This document shows, piece after piece, positions 35,940 through 46,038 of a stretch of 64,000 nucleotides of DNA. Positions within the stretch are counted from its first letter, which is position 1, and every line of letters starts with the position of its first letter. The position numbers and the translations under genes were made by a program. The stretch lies in contig NZ_OY762268.1 in assembly GCF_963665245.1 (NCBI RefSeq), positions 310,001 to 374,000 on the forward strand, written 5' to 3'. The notes under the pieces are model-generated. The model worked only from the letters and a program-made list of their open reading frames with translations, did no database searches and was not told the DNA's origin. The stretch comes from an uncultured Paludibaculum sp. (GTDB lineage Bacteria; Acidobacteriota; Terriglobia; Bryobacterales; Bryobacteraceae).

Positions 35940-36616
35940 GGGCTGTGTGCCTTTTGAGCGGTGGGTTGGATTCGGCGACGACACTTGCCTGTGCTCGCCG
36001 CGATGGGTTTGCAACTTACGCAATATCATTTGATTATGGCCAGAGACATCAAGTGGAGCTTGAGTGTGCGGAACGGGTCTCGAAACAGTTGGGAGCGGCT
36101 GCGCACAAGACCATCAAGATAGACTTGAGAGCTTTTGGCGGGTCGGCTCTGACGGATGACATCGCCGTACCCAAGGGGCGCTTGAAGGAAGAGATGGGGG
36201 TGGGGATCCCTATTACCTACGTGCCGGCCCGGAACACGGTTTTCCTTTCCATCGCACTGGCTTGGGCGGAAGTCCTGGGAGCCACGGATATCTACCTGGG
36301 TGTAAATGCGGTGGACTATTCGGGGTATCCGGACTGCCGGCCCGAGTACATCGAAGCCTTTGAAAAGATGGCCAATCTGGCCACCAAGGCGGGTGTGGAG
36401 GGGCGCGGGACCCTGAAGATCCATACCCCCCTGATCAGCCTGTCGAAAGCAGGCATCATCCAGTTGGGTGTATCGCTGGGTGTGGACTATGGCCTGACGC
36501 ATAGTTGCTACGACCCCGTGGCCGGACGCTCCTGCGGTCAATGCGACTCGTGCCAACTGCGGCTCGCCGGTTTCCGGGAGGCGGGCCTCAGGGATCCTCT
36601 GGAGTACGCGGGGTGA
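35936..36616 (+). CDS. queC: 7-cyano-7-deazaguanine synthase QueC
   Basis: 226 residues from the ATG at 35936, with GGAGGG 9 bases upstream; an upstream in-frame ATG at 35906 lacks a signal. The PP-loop SGGLDSAT binds ATP, NAVDYSGYPDCRPEYIEAFEKM is a QueC signature, and a C-terminal Cys cluster (HSCYDPVAGRSCGQCDSCQLR) binds structural zinc. QueC converts 7-carboxy-7-deazaguanine to preQ0 in the queuosine/7-deazaguanine pathway, in the cytoplasm. It overlaps queE by 4 bases (GTGA), a strong sign of coupling. A hairpin at 35866-35887 (8 bp with two G-U pairs) lies in the leader but fits no preQ1 riboswitch class that I can recognise. Confidence 0.96.
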   Translation: MRAVCLLSGGLDSATTLACARRDGFATYAISFDYGQRHQVELECAERVSKQLGAAAHKTIKIDLRAFGGSALTDDIAVPKGRLKEEMGVGIPITYVPARNTVFLSIALAWAEVLGATDIYLGVNAVDYSGYPDCRPEYIEAFEKMANLATKAGVEGRGTLKIHTPLISLSKAGIIQLGVSLGVDYGLTHSCYDPVAGRSCGQCDSCQLRLAGFREAGLRDPLEYAG

Positions 36617-37299
36617 GAATCTCCGAGATCTTCACGACGATTCAAGGAGAAGGGCTCCTCACCGGCGTTCCTTCGCTTTTCATTCGTGTCTCCGGTTGCA
36701 ACCTGCGTTGTGTCTGGTGCGACACCCCTTACACGTCGTGGCAGCCGGAGGGTGAAGAGATGGAGTTGGCCGCCCTACTGCGGCATGTGGAAGCGGAGCC
36801 CGTCTACCGGCATATCGTGTTGACCGGCGGTGAGCCGATGCTGTTCGGCGAAGTGGTGGAATTGACGGCGGCTCTGCGGGCGATGGACCGTCACATTACC
36901 GTGGAAACAGCGGGTACGGTGTGGCAGCCGGTCGAGTGTGACCTGATGAGCATCAGCCCAAAACTGCGGAACTCGACCCCCTGGGATCGGGAGGGTGGGC
37001 GATACGCAGCCAGCCACGAGCGGCTTAGGTACCGGCCGGATGTCCTCAGCCGGTTGGTGACGGAATACGACTATCAGCTCAAGTTCGTGGTCACGGAGCC
37101 GGGTGATTTGGAGGAGATCCGAAAGATCGCCTCCGCCCTCCATGCAAAACCTGAGCGGGTACTCCTCATGCCCGAGGGGATTTCCGCCGATAGATTGCAC
37201 GAGCGTGCCGCATGGCTTGTAGAACTTTGCAAGGAGAACGGTTACCGGTTCTGTCCGAGGCTGCATGTCTTGCTCTACGGCAATCGCCGTGGCGTGTAG
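36613..37299 (+). CDS. queE: 7-carboxy-7-deazaguanine synthase QueE
   Basis: 228 residues starting at GTG (36613), which overlaps the queC stop as GTGA and has GGAG 9 bases upstream; the longer open frame from 36505 runs antisense to sense inside queC and is not needed. The radical-SAM cluster motif CNLRCVWC (CxxxCxxC) binds a 4Fe-4S cluster, with TIQGEG at the start and LTGGEPM in the middle as family marks. QueE rearranges carboxy-tetrahydropterin to 7-carboxy-7-deazaguanine, the substrate of QueC. queD and queF are not in this window. A 143-base gap with an inverted repeat (CTAGAG at 37347, CTCTAG at 37362) separates it from the next gene. Confidence 0.95.
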   Translation: MRISEIFTTIQGEGLLTGVPSLFIRVSGCNLRCVWCDTPYTSWQPEGEEMELAALLRHVEAEPVYRHIVLTGGEPMLFGEVVELTAALRAMDRHITVETAGTVWQPVECDLMSISPKLRNSTPWDREGGRYAASHERLRYRPDVLSRLVTEYDYQLKFVVTEPGDLEEIRKIASALHAKPERVLLMPEGISADRLHERAAWLVELCKENGYRFCPRLHVLLYGNRRGV

Positions 37300-37442
37300 A
37301 CAGTGATCAGCGCAGAGTTTCTCCAGGATTGACCTTAGTCTCAGCTCTAGAGTAGGTATCCCTCTAGGGCAGAGCGTTAAGGTCGATGACCGATTGTTCC
37401 GATCGAGCATCCGCTCTATTTTGATAGCTAGGATATAGGACT

Positions 37443-38651
37443 ATGTTGAGGGGACTTGTCATCTGCCCCGATTCCGAGTTAGCGGAACGGCTGGAACAAG
37501 CTCTGTCGGACACGGGCCAGATCGTGCTGGTCCGGGACCTTGATCGCTATCCGACCGAGTTGGAGTTCATGCGGTTCGCCCGGGCGCATGCACCGCAAGT
37601 GGTGTTTCTCAGCACCGAGTCGCTGCCGAAGGCAACCGAAATCATACACCTGGTGGAGCGCGAGTTCCCGGGATTGCAGTTGGTGGCCGTACATCGTTCG
37701 ACCGACCCCGAGGTTTTGCTGGATATTATGCGGGCCGGGATCCGCGAGTTTCTCGCTCTGCCGTTCGACCGGCAAGCGATCTACGAGACTCTGACGCGGG
37801 TAGAGGAAGTGGCCCAACGGCATCCCGCCGCGGTTAATTCCACCGATCAGCTCTTTGCGTTCCTGCCTTCCAAGCAGGGTGTGGGTACCTCAACTGTGGC
37901 GCTGAACGCGGCCGTCGCCTTGTCGCGGAATCCGGAGACTGGTGTCCTGTTGATGGACATGGACCTCACGTCGGGCATCATCGGCTTCATGCTGAAGCTG
38001 AACAATGCTCATTCGGTCGTGGAAGCGGCCGAGAACGCGGCTACGCTCGATGAGTCGTTGTGGCCCCAACTGGTGACGCGTGTGGGGCAGATGGATGTTC
38101 TACACTCCGGCCGGCTGAATCCTGATTTCCGCATTGAATCCGCGCAGGTGCGGAATCTGCTTGAGTTTGCCCGCAGACACTACCGCGCGATCTGCGTGGA
38201 CCTGTCGGGCAATCTGGAACGCTACTCGCTGGAGATCATGCACGAGGCGAAGCGCATCTTCCTGGTGGTCACGCCGGAGATCCCATCGCTGCATTTGGCC
38301 CGCGAAAAGTTCACCTTCCTGAATAGTCTGGAACTCGGTGACCGGGTGAGCGTTCTCCTGAACCGGGGGCACAAGCGAAGCGTCGTGAGCCCGGCGCAGA
38401 TCGAGGACCTTCTGGGCGTGCCGGTGATGATGAACTTCTCAAACGACTACCAGGGTGTACACCGCGCCCTCCAGTCCGGCCGGGCCGTCGACCCGACGAC
38501 CGAGTTGGGCAAGCAGTTCACGAATCTGGCCAATGCGATCCTCGACAAGAAGAAGGTCGAGGTCGATACGAAGAAGAAGTTCACTGAGTACTTCTCGATC
38601 CTGCCGCGCTATTCCTCTGTCGGCGCGGATCCCAAGAAGTCGGCCGGGTAG
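37443..38651 (+). CDS. CpaE/TadZ-like receiver-ParA ATPase
   Basis: 402 residues. Residues 1-125 form an atypical receiver (LVICPDSELAERLEQAL ... VVFLSTESL ... IREFLALPFD) and residues ~135-380 a ParA/MinD-type P-loop ATPase with the deviant Walker A SKQGVGTST and LLMDMDLTSGIIGFML. This domain order defines CpaE/TadZ, which localises type IV tad pilus machinery to a cell pole. No other tad/cpa genes are in the window, so here it is a stand-alone copy. The C-terminus carries a Lys-rich tail (DKKKVEVDTKKKF). A bidirectional terminator follows. Confidence 0.88.
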   Translation: MLRGLVICPDSELAERLEQALSDTGQIVLVRDLDRYPTELEFMRFARAHAPQVVFLSTESLPKATEIIHLVEREFPGLQLVAVHRSTDPEVLLDIMRAGIREFLALPFDRQAIYETLTRVEEVAQRHPAAVNSTDQLFAFLPSKQGVGTSTVALNAAVALSRNPETGVLLMDMDLTSGIIGFMLKLNNAHSVVEAAENAATLDESLWPQLVTRVGQMDVLHSGRLNPDFRIESAQVRNLLEFARRHYRAICVDLSGNLERYSLEIMHEAKRIFLVVTPEIPSLHLAREKFTFLNSLELGDRVSVLLNRGHKRSVVSPAQIEDLLGVPVMMNFSNDYQGVHRALQSGRAVDPTTELGKQFTNLANAILDKKKVEVDTKKKFTEYFSILPRYSSVGADPKKSAG

Positions 38652-38685
38652 GCGCTTCTCCAACGGGAAGCAGACCGTCAGAAAT

Positions 38686-38718
38686 GGAAAAGGCCGGGCA
38701 CTGAGCCCGGCCTTTTCC
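38686..38718. terminator. Strong bidirectional rho-independent terminator
   Basis: A 14-bp perfect stem (GGAAAAGGCCGGGC at 38686-38699 with GCCCGGCCTTTTCC at 38705-38718) around a 5-base loop ACTGA. The stem carries A-runs on one side and T-runs on the other, so it can end transcription from both the CpaE-like gene and the convergent TonB receptor gene. Confidence 0.92.
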
Positions 38719-38732
38719 CGTCTGGACGAAGG

Positions 38733-41663
38733 CTAGAACTCGATCTTGGCCGCGATCTGGAGGATGCGGGGATCGGCGGCTGTTGACGCAGTGCCGAAGA
38801 TCGCCACGGGAGTGAACACCTTCGTGGTGGAGTTGTAATTGAACGGTGTGCGGTTCACGTTGGCGACGTTTGCCCGGTTGGTGAGGTTGAAAGCTTCACC
38901 GACCAGACGGAGGCGGACACGTTCCTTGTAGAGCGGCACCAGTTTGGTGACGCGCGCGTCCAGGGTGTACACGCTGGGCAGGGTGTAGATGTTGCGGCCG
39001 GTCATCGGCGCGCGGTCGTTGCGCGTGTTGCCGTCCCGGTTGATATCCGCATTGCCGCCGACGCCGGCGGAGTACGGCTGGCCGCTGCGGCCGTTGAAGA
39101 TACCCGAGATCTGCCAGCCATCCAGGACGTACCGGGCGAAGGCGTTCTGATAGCCCCGGAAGTAGTTGAGATCCCACACGCCCGACGCGACGAAGCGGTG
39201 CTTGACGTTGGCATCGCCGGCCGCGCGGTCGTTGTTCGGATTCAGGGTGTCGAGCGCCACCTTGGCGTCATCGCTGCCGACCACGACGCTCGTGGCGTCG
39301 GGGACAGTGTCGATCACCTTGGAGAAGGTGTAGCTGGCCAGTAGCTGGAAGTTCTGGGAGAAGCGCTTGGTGGCCTGGACGAAGCCGCCGTGGTAAATGG
39401 AGTCGGCACCGGAGTCGAAGAGGCTGATGCGCCCGAAGTTCGTGTTGGGCCGGGTGGCGAGACGGGTGTAGATGGTGGTCGGGGTGCCGTTCGCGTAGGT
39501 GGCCGAGTCCGCAAAGAGCGGGAACAGATTGATGTCGCGGGTGCGCGACAGGTGGTAGCCGTGGAGGCCCATGTAGCCGAAGGTGACTGCGTAGTCCTTG
39601 CTCAGCTGGACTTCGTAGTTGAAGTTCCACTGGGCGGTAAGCGGGGATACGAAGTTAGGCGCGACCACGTAGATATCGGGTGTGCGCGAAACGGTGGGTG
39701 GCGCGGAGAGGATATTCGGGTAGGTGGGCAGGTTGGACGTCAGGGTATAGGTCTGAACCTGGATTCCGTTCTGCGACATGGCCGTGCCGGTCAGGATGGA
39801 GGGCGTGCGGGCATAGAAGATGCCGTAGCCGCCGCGCAGCACCTGCTTGCCGCTCTCGTCCAGCCGGTAGGCGAAGCCGAAGCGTGGCGCGTGATTGTTG
39901 GTATCGGTGTTGATGAAGTTGGTGCGGAGGCCGAGGGCGGTGAGTCCGGCATCCGGATTGAGCACCTGCGGCTGAGCGTACCGCGCCTGGTCATACCGGT
40001 AGCCGTAGTTCAGAGTCAGGCGGTTCGTCACGCGCCAGGCGTCCTGAACGAACAAGGCGAATTCGTTGATGTTGGGCTGGGTTAGCGGTCCGCTGGTGCC
40101 TGAACCCGCGAAACCCTGGGTGAACTGGAAGGGCTTGCGGGCGGCGAAATCGGCCAGACTGTTGAAGCGGTAGACTCCGGAGAAGTTGCCGGGGAAGAAG
40201 TTGTCAATGCGCTCGAAGTTCAGATCGGCTCCGAACTTATAGGCATGTTTGCCGCGCAGGTAGCTGAGGCTTTCAATGAACTGGTAGCGCTTGGCGTTGG
40301 TGTAGCGCGGGGAGAAGTTGTTGCGTCCGAAGCTGAAGCTGCCGCCGCTCTGGCTGACCACGGTCTCCGGAGCGGTGGAGTTGGCTTCGCCGGGCTCGTC
40401 GTCCTTCACCCAGTTGAAGCGAGAGTCGAAGACGATCGAGGATCCGAACACCTTGCTGTAGTTCAGGCCGAGGCTGTTGGTGGAGACCAGCGAGTTGCCG
40501 GTGTGTTCCTGGGCGCTCTGGCTGCCGCCGTTCTCGAAGTTCTGACCGGTGAAACGGTGGAGGTTGAGGCGGGCGCTGAAACGCTGGGTGTCGGAGAGAT
40601 TCCAGTCGACCTTGGCGAGTCCGATGTCGTTGCGGTAGCCGGTGGTGTAGGGCGTCATGTACTGGGCGAGTTCAGCCGCGCCGGCCTGCGAGAGGGCATC
40701 GGACGGGACGGTGAAGTTGAAGAACACCGGGTTGGGATTCAGGTTGCGCTGGCCGTCGTAACTCAGAAAGAAGAAGATCTTGTCCTTCTTGACGGGGCCA
40801 CCGATGGTGCCGCCGAACTGGTTGTAGTGGTAGGGCTGGCGGACGATGCCGCGGGACTTGTTGATGAACGTATTGGCGTTGAGCTCGCGGTCGCGGAAGA
40901 ACTCGAAGGCGTTGCCGTGGAAGGCGTTCGTGCCCGATTTCGTCACGACATTGATCACGCCGCCGCCGGCGCGGCCGATTTCGGCGGCATAGCCATTGGT
41001 GTTCACCTGGAACTCCTCGACGGCGTCCTGCGAGAAGGAGTAGGGGTTGCGGGTGCCGGCGCGTCCGGCGCTCTGGCCGAAGAAGAGGTTGTTGGAATCC
41101 ATGCCGTCCACCAGCAGGCTGTTCGCCGTGCCGCGCTGGCCGCCGAAACTGAGGTCACCACCGCGGGTGTCACGGTTGACGCCCGGCGTGAGCAGCGTGA
41201 AGTCCAGGAAGTTCCGGCCGTTGATGGGGAGTTCCTTGACGGCGCGCTCGTCCACGTTCGTGGAGGTTTGGGAACGGGTGGTTTCGATCAGCGGAAGGTC
41301 ACCGCTGACGGTAATGCTCTCCGACGTGGACCCGACCGTCAGGGCGGCATCAATGGTGACGACCGCGCCTACGGCCAGTTCGATGCCCGTGCGCTTGACG
41401 CCCTTGAATCCTTCCTTGTCGATGGTCACGTTGTAGAGCCCGACAGGGACGCGGACGAAGTTGTACAGACCGCTGGAGTTGGTTTCAAAGACACGGGTGT
41501 AGCCCGTCTGATCACCGTTCAAAGTGACTTTCGCGCCGGATATTGCGGCGCCAGAGGGGTCAGTGACGGTTCCGGTGACGGTAGCCCCACCGGCCTCGGA
41601 CTGAGCATACGTTGCACTGGTGAGGGTAAACACACCAAGAGCGAGTAGAAGCAATCGTTGCAT
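38733..41663 (-). CDS. TonB-dependent outer-membrane receptor (Oar-like), 976 aa
   Basis: A signal peptide (MQRLLLLALGVFTLTSATYAQ) is followed by a carboxypeptidase-regulatory-like domain (VTGTVTDPSGAAISGAKVTL ... GLYNFVRVPVGLYNVTI), a plug with the variant TonB region (TSTNVDERAVKELPINGRNF, GQRGTANSLLVDGMD) and a ~700-residue barrel ending AAKIEF, the usual terminal Phe for BAM recognition. The family imports large ligands with TonB energy. The gene stands alone, so its ligand cannot be guessed. A 14-base near-palindrome lies just upstream of the start (41668-41681). Confidence 0.94.
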   Translation of the reverse strand: MQRLLLLALGVFTLTSATYAQSEAGGATVTGTVTDPSGAAISGAKVTLNGDQTGYTRVFETNSSGLYNFVRVPVGLYNVTIDKEGFKGVKRTGIELAVGAVVTIDAALTVGSTSESITVSGDLPLIETTRSQTSTNVDERAVKELPINGRNFLDFTLLTPGVNRDTRGGDLSFGGQRGTANSLLVDGMDSNNLFFGQSAGRAGTRNPYSFSQDAVEEFQVNTNGYAAEIGRAGGGVINVVTKSGTNAFHGNAFEFFRDRELNANTFINKSRGIVRQPYHYNQFGGTIGGPVKKDKIFFFLSYDGQRNLNPNPVFFNFTVPSDALSQAGAAELAQYMTPYTTGYRNDIGLAKVDWNLSDTQRFSARLNLHRFTGQNFENGGSQSAQEHTGNSLVSTNSLGLNYSKVFGSSIVFDSRFNWVKDDEPGEANSTAPETVVSQSGGSFSFGRNNFSPRYTNAKRYQFIESLSYLRGKHAYKFGADLNFERIDNFFPGNFSGVYRFNSLADFAARKPFQFTQGFAGSGTSGPLTQPNINEFALFVQDAWRVTNRLTLNYGYRYDQARYAQPQVLNPDAGLTALGLRTNFINTDTNNHAPRFGFAYRLDESGKQVLRGGYGIFYARTPSILTGTAMSQNGIQVQTYTLTSNLPTYPNILSAPPTVSRTPDIYVVAPNFVSPLTAQWNFNYEVQLSKDYAVTFGYMGLHGYHLSRTRDINLFPLFADSATYANGTPTTIYTRLATRPNTNFGRISLFDSGADSIYHGGFVQATKRFSQNFQLLASYTFSKVIDTVPDATSVVVGSDDAKVALDTLNPNNDRAAGDANVKHRFVASGVWDLNYFRGYQNAFARYVLDGWQISGIFNGRSGQPYSAGVGGNADINRDGNTRNDRAPMTGRNIYTLPSVYTLDARVTKLVPLYKERVRLRLVGEAFNLTNRANVANVNRTPFNYNSTTKVFTPVAIFGTASTAADPRILQIAAKIEF

Positions 41664-41667
41664 GAAA

Positions 41668-41681
41668 CCATTTTAAGATGG
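41668..41681. promoter_or_regulatory. 14-base near-palindrome at TonB receptor start
   Basis: CCATTTTAAGATGG pairs at 6 of 7 positions and sits 4 bases upstream of the TonB receptor ATG, within the 56-base divergent gap to the DUF5829-like gene. It could be an operator or a ribosome-access element. The evidence is symmetry and position only. Confidence 0.3.
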
Positions 41682-41719
41682 TGTAGTTTAACGTCCGCTG
41701 TAGGCGGTATGAAGTTACA

Positions 41720-42523
41720 ATGAATCTTCCGATAAGGTCCTATCTATTGATGCTCGCGATGTCGACGGCAATGGCCCAAAGTGCGATAGAGTTGAACCAC
41801 TTCTACGTGACCGTGGATTCGGCCACGTATGCCGATATTGAGAAGAACTCCTTCCTGCGCAAGGAGTTCGCGGCCTTTGAGAAGCGCACGACGGTGCGTG
41901 AGGACCGCAGCTACACGGGCATCTATTTCTACGGCACGAAGACATACTTCGAATTCTTCGATTCCGCCCAGGAAAAGCGGGCGGTGGGGGAAACGGCTGT
42001 GGCGTTCGGAGTGGACGCGGAGGGCGCCATGCCGGCGGTGGATGGGAGCCACCGGGACCTGATTACACGCGGTTGGAACGGCGTCCAGATCCCGTGGTTC
42101 TACCGGCAGAGCCCGGTTCCCCAGTTGGCGAGAGGGTTGGAGTCGTGGGTGATGGAGTATCATCCGGAGTTCCTGGCCAAGTGGAGGCCGGAGAGCGGGG
42201 TGGGGCAGGGCGTTACGCGTGAGGAGGTGCTAAAGCGCTACAAAAGCGTGCTGACGGACACGCCGGCGGATCCTTATCTCAAAGATGTGACTGGGCTTAC
42301 GCTGGCACTGCCGGCGGATGAGATGGAGCGCATGGCGCACTGGACCGAGCAGGTCAAACCGGCTGTGACGATCCGGTTCATCCCGATGGGGCAGGGGCCT
42401 CATGGACTGCGGAGCGTTTCGTTCCGCTTGCGAAGAGCTCCGGAGCAGAAGGTGACGGTGCGGTTTGGGGGCCGCTCCGTGTTGACGCTGCGACCGGATA
42501 TGACGGCAATCTGGGAGTTCTGA
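41720..42523 (+). CDS. Secreted DUF5829-like protein
   Basis: 267 residues with a signal peptide (SYLLMLAMSTAMAQ). The core IELNHFYVTVDSATYADIE ... ASYTGIYFYGTKTYFEFFD-type stretch (actual residues RSYTGIYFYGTKTYFEFF) recalls the DUF5829 family, which resembles glyoxalase/VOC-fold proteins; I recognise the family only by these opening motifs. No metal-binding set is evident. It overlaps nothing and sits 7 bases before the nucleoside hydrolase gene, so the two probably share a transcript. Role unknown. Confidence 0.7.
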   Translation: MNLPIRSYLLMLAMSTAMAQSAIELNHFYVTVDSATYADIEKNSFLRKEFAAFEKRTTVREDRSYTGIYFYGTKTYFEFFDSAQEKRAVGETAVAFGVDAEGAMPAVDGSHRDLITRGWNGVQIPWFYRQSPVPQLARGLESWVMEYHPEFLAKWRPESGVGQGVTREEVLKRYKSVLTDTPADPYLKDVTGLTLALPADEMERMAHWTEQVKPAVTIRFIPMGQGPHGLRSVSFRLRRAPEQKVTVRFGGRSVLTLRPDMTAIWEF

Positions 42524-42530
42524 CGGTCGA

Positions 42531-43484
42531 ATGGACGAACAATACGATTCAGTGATCATTGATACCGACCCCGGTGTGGACGATATGTTTGCCATCCTCT
42601 CGGCTCTGGGGTCGAGGCGGCTGCGGGTACGGGCCTTGACGACGGTGGGCGGGAACGTGGGGTTGGCGCAGGTGACGCGGAATGCCCTGGGCATTCTGGC
42701 GATGGCGGGACGGCCGGACGTACCGGTTTACGCCGGGGCCGAAGGGCCGCTGGCCGGGCCGGGTCGGACGGCGCGCGAGGTACACGGCGACGACGGGCTG
42801 CACGGGTTGGTTCTGCCCGAGCCGCAGGCCGAGCCGGGGCGGAGCCGGGCCCCGGAGTACCTCTGCCGGATGGTGCGGAAGTCGCCGCCGCGCAGCATTC
42901 GTCTGGCGTGCCTAGGCCCGCTGACCAATCTGGCGCTGGCGCTGAAGCTCGACCCGGGAATCGCCGAGCTACTGGGGTCCGTGGTCATCATGGGCGGCGG
43001 TTTTGGGACGTTCAGCGACGGAGGGTTGGGGTCCCAGGGGAACGTCACCGAGTGGGCGGAGTTCAACATCTGGGCGGACGCCGAGGCGGCGCAAGTGGTG
43101 ACCGAAAGCGGTCTCGACCTGGTCTTCGTGCCGCTGGACGTGTCACACCGGGCGTTGGTGACGGAGGAGCGTTTGGGTTCGATTGCGCGATTGGAGAGCT
43201 GGGGCCCTTGCCTGGCGGCGACATTGCAGGCCTATGGCGCGTGGACCCGGTCGCGGTGTGGTACGGCGGGCGGACCGCTGCACGATCCGAATGTCCTGGC
43301 GTATCTGGATGCTCCGGAATTGTACCGGACAGTGCCAGGCACCGTACAGGTGGAGACGGGCCACGGCGAAGGCCGTGGGCGTACGACGCTGGGGGCAGGT
43401 GCAAGGCACCGGGTCGCCCTGGATGTCGACGTGGACGGGTTCTTTGCCCTGGTGCAGCGGAATCTGGAAAGCGTGCTGGCCTGA
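42531..43484 (+). CDS. Inosine-uridine nucleoside hydrolase family protein
   Basis: 317 residues. The N-terminal DTDPGVDDMFA is the calcium-binding signature of the IunH fold; TVGGNV, the later IMGGGF and EFNIWADAEAAQVV are other family motifs that line the active site. These enzymes split ribonucleosides into ribose and base. No signal peptide, so cytoplasmic. The gene ends 3 bases before the convergent sigma-54 activator gene. Substrate preference cannot be read from the sequence. Confidence 0.92.
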   Translation: MDEQYDSVIIDTDPGVDDMFAILSALGSRRLRVRALTTVGGNVGLAQVTRNALGILAMAGRPDVPVYAGAEGPLAGPGRTAREVHGDDGLHGLVLPEPQAEPGRSRAPEYLCRMVRKSPPRSIRLACLGPLTNLALALKLDPGIAELLGSVVIMGGGFGTFSDGGLGSQGNVTEWAEFNIWADAEAAQVVTESGLDLVFVPLDVSHRALVTEERLGSIARLESWGPCLAATLQAYGAWTRSRCGTAGGPLHDPNVLAYLDAPELYRTVPGTVQVETGHGEGRGRTTLGAGARHRVALDVDVDGFFALVQRNLESVLA

Positions 43485-43487
43485 GGG

Positions 43488-44831
<1,344 letters not shown>

Positions 44832-44896
44832 ATGCCCCTGTGAAGTCCTATTGTATGGCTCCTGAGGGGGAGATGAAAGGGAGTGGCGCAGATTAG

Positions 44897-44912
44897 TGGG
44901 GGAATTGCCCCA
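44897..44912. promoter_or_regulatory. Candidate activator-binding palindrome (UAS)
   Basis: TGGGGGAATTGCCCCA pairs at 7 of 8 positions. It lies about 97 bases upstream of the -24 element at 45009 and 66 bases before the activator's own start, within the usual range for sigma-54 enhancer sites. It is the best symmetrical element in the 394-base divergent region; a single site is atypical, as two are usual. Confidence 0.5.
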
Positions 44913-45008
44913 TCAAGGGCGAAACGGCGTGGGGGCGCAAACCGGGACGGGGTGGCGTAAGTTGAACAAGGAAATAAAGATATGCAGGTCCGCTTATGGC
45001 GGCTGCAT

Positions 45009-45024
45009 TGGCCTTTTGATTGCA
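45009..45024 (+). promoter_or_regulatory. Sigma-54 (-24/-12) promoter of the electron-transfer operon
   Basis: TGGCCTTTTGATTGCA has TGGC and TTGC with the exact spacing of the TGGCAYG-N4-TTGCW consensus, keeping the invariant GG and GC. A start of transcription near 45035 gives a ~190-base leader before the first gene at 45226. The neighbouring divergent gene encodes a sigma-54 activator, which strengthens the call. The rest of 44832-45225 shows no gene. Confidence 0.8.
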
Positions 45025-45225
45025 TGTATGAAAGTGAGTTCGCCAAGGAATAGAGTGATGCGGAGCCGAATTGAGGGCTTCGGGCGCCAGCCGGCGCCGG
45101 AAAGTGCCGCGAGTGAAAGGAACCGGATTCCGGCGGCAACGCCGGAGGGTACGACTTTTGGAGACAGGAATCGCGATTGCCGCATGTGGGCCAGCCGGAG
45201 AGAGCCGAGAGAGCAGGCGGGAACT

Positions 45226-45588
45226 ATGGGATCCATTCAAGTAGCGATGAGCGACACGGCGCGGGCGGAGGCGCTGCGGGCCATGTTGGCGCGCAGTACT
45301 CACGTGCATGTGCAGTGTGTGGAATGTCCCGATTTTGACGCTGCGTGTGTCGTGGTGATGGATGGGGAGCGGTTTGGAGCGATGACGCCCCCGCTGTCGC
45401 ATCCAGAGCGCATTGTCCTGATAACCAGGAACGACGCGGGACATCTGCGGGAAGCCTGGGAGGCGGGTGTGAACTCGGTGCTTTCCGAACAGGATCCGAT
45501 GAACACGGTGGTGCTGGCGGTGCTGGCCGCGTGTTTGAGAACGGGTACGACGAGACCGAAATCGGCGGGTGGCCGGACAGAGCATTGA
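45226..45588 (+). CDS. Receiver-like (degenerate response regulator) protein
   Basis: 120 residues from the ATG at 45226; the open frame extends further left but crosses the sigma-54 promoter, so an upstream start would precede transcription. The pattern is that of a CheY fold: IQVAMSDTARAEALRAMLAR, CVVVMDGERF (Asp at the phosphorylation position), RIVLITRND, EAGVNSVLSEQDP (the conserved Lys position is not clearly Lys). No output domain. First gene of the cytochrome operon; 39 bases before the next. A pseudo-receiver or regulatory partner of the activator are both possible. Function inferred from fold only. Confidence 0.65.
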   Translation: MGSIQVAMSDTARAEALRAMLARSTHVHVQCVECPDFDAACVVVMDGERFGAMTPPLSHPERIVLITRNDAGHLREAWEAGVNSVLSEQDPMNTVVLAVLAACLRTGTTRPKSAGGRTEH

Positions 45589-45627
45589 GACCGGGCCGTC
45601 CGCACTTGAAGTAAAGGAGACACGATT

Positions 45628-45912
45628 ATGTCCAACCTATTGCCATTTGCCATTGCCTGGGCTGTTCTGGCGGTCATTGTTCTCTCGTTGGCGCTGATGA
45701 GGCGGAGCGTTTCATCGCAGGAAGACGATTCGATCCATCTTGGCGCCAGTGCGATAGCGATTGACCAGCAGGTAAGCACGGCAAAGAAACTCGAAGCGAT
45801 CGACAAGTGGGGCAAGATCCTCACCGTGGTGCTGGCTGTGAGCGGGATCGCTCTGGCCATCCTCTACGGGATGCAGGTGTGGGACGCCACGTCCAAAGCC
45901 GGCTTGGGGTAA
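45628..45912 (+). CDS. Small two-helix membrane protein
   Basis: 94 residues with AAAGGAG 9 bases upstream. Two hydrophobic segments, LLPFAIAWAVLAVIVLSLAL (4-23) and ILTVVLAVSGIALAILYGM (64-82), flank a polar stretch. No family recognised. It lies between the receiver-like gene and the multiheme cytochrome gene on the same strand and is likely a subunit or accessory of the membrane electron-transfer complex. A CcoQ-type role is a weak alternative. Confidence 0.75.
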   Translation: MSNLLPFAIAWAVLAVIVLSLALMRRSVSSQEDDSIHLGASAIAIDQQVSTAKKLEAIDKWGKILTVVLAVSGIALAILYGMQVWDATSKAGLG

Positions 45913-46038
45913 AAAGGAACATGGTTTGGGCCGGTGGCCGCAAGACTGCCGGCCTGATTTGAGTGATTTGAGACAGGGCTGATTGCCGCCGGCACGGCGC
46001 AGAGGGGTTTGACTGCGCCGGCGATGAGGGATAGGTGC

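Noticed and set aside
40245..41648. 467-residue plus-strand frame opposite the second TonB receptor
   Set aside because: Antisense to a well-supported receptor; acidic low-complexity product with no motif.
44896..45225. Upstream extension of the receiver-like protein
   Set aside because: It would place the start before or within the sigma-54 promoter; ATG 45226 fits the fold.
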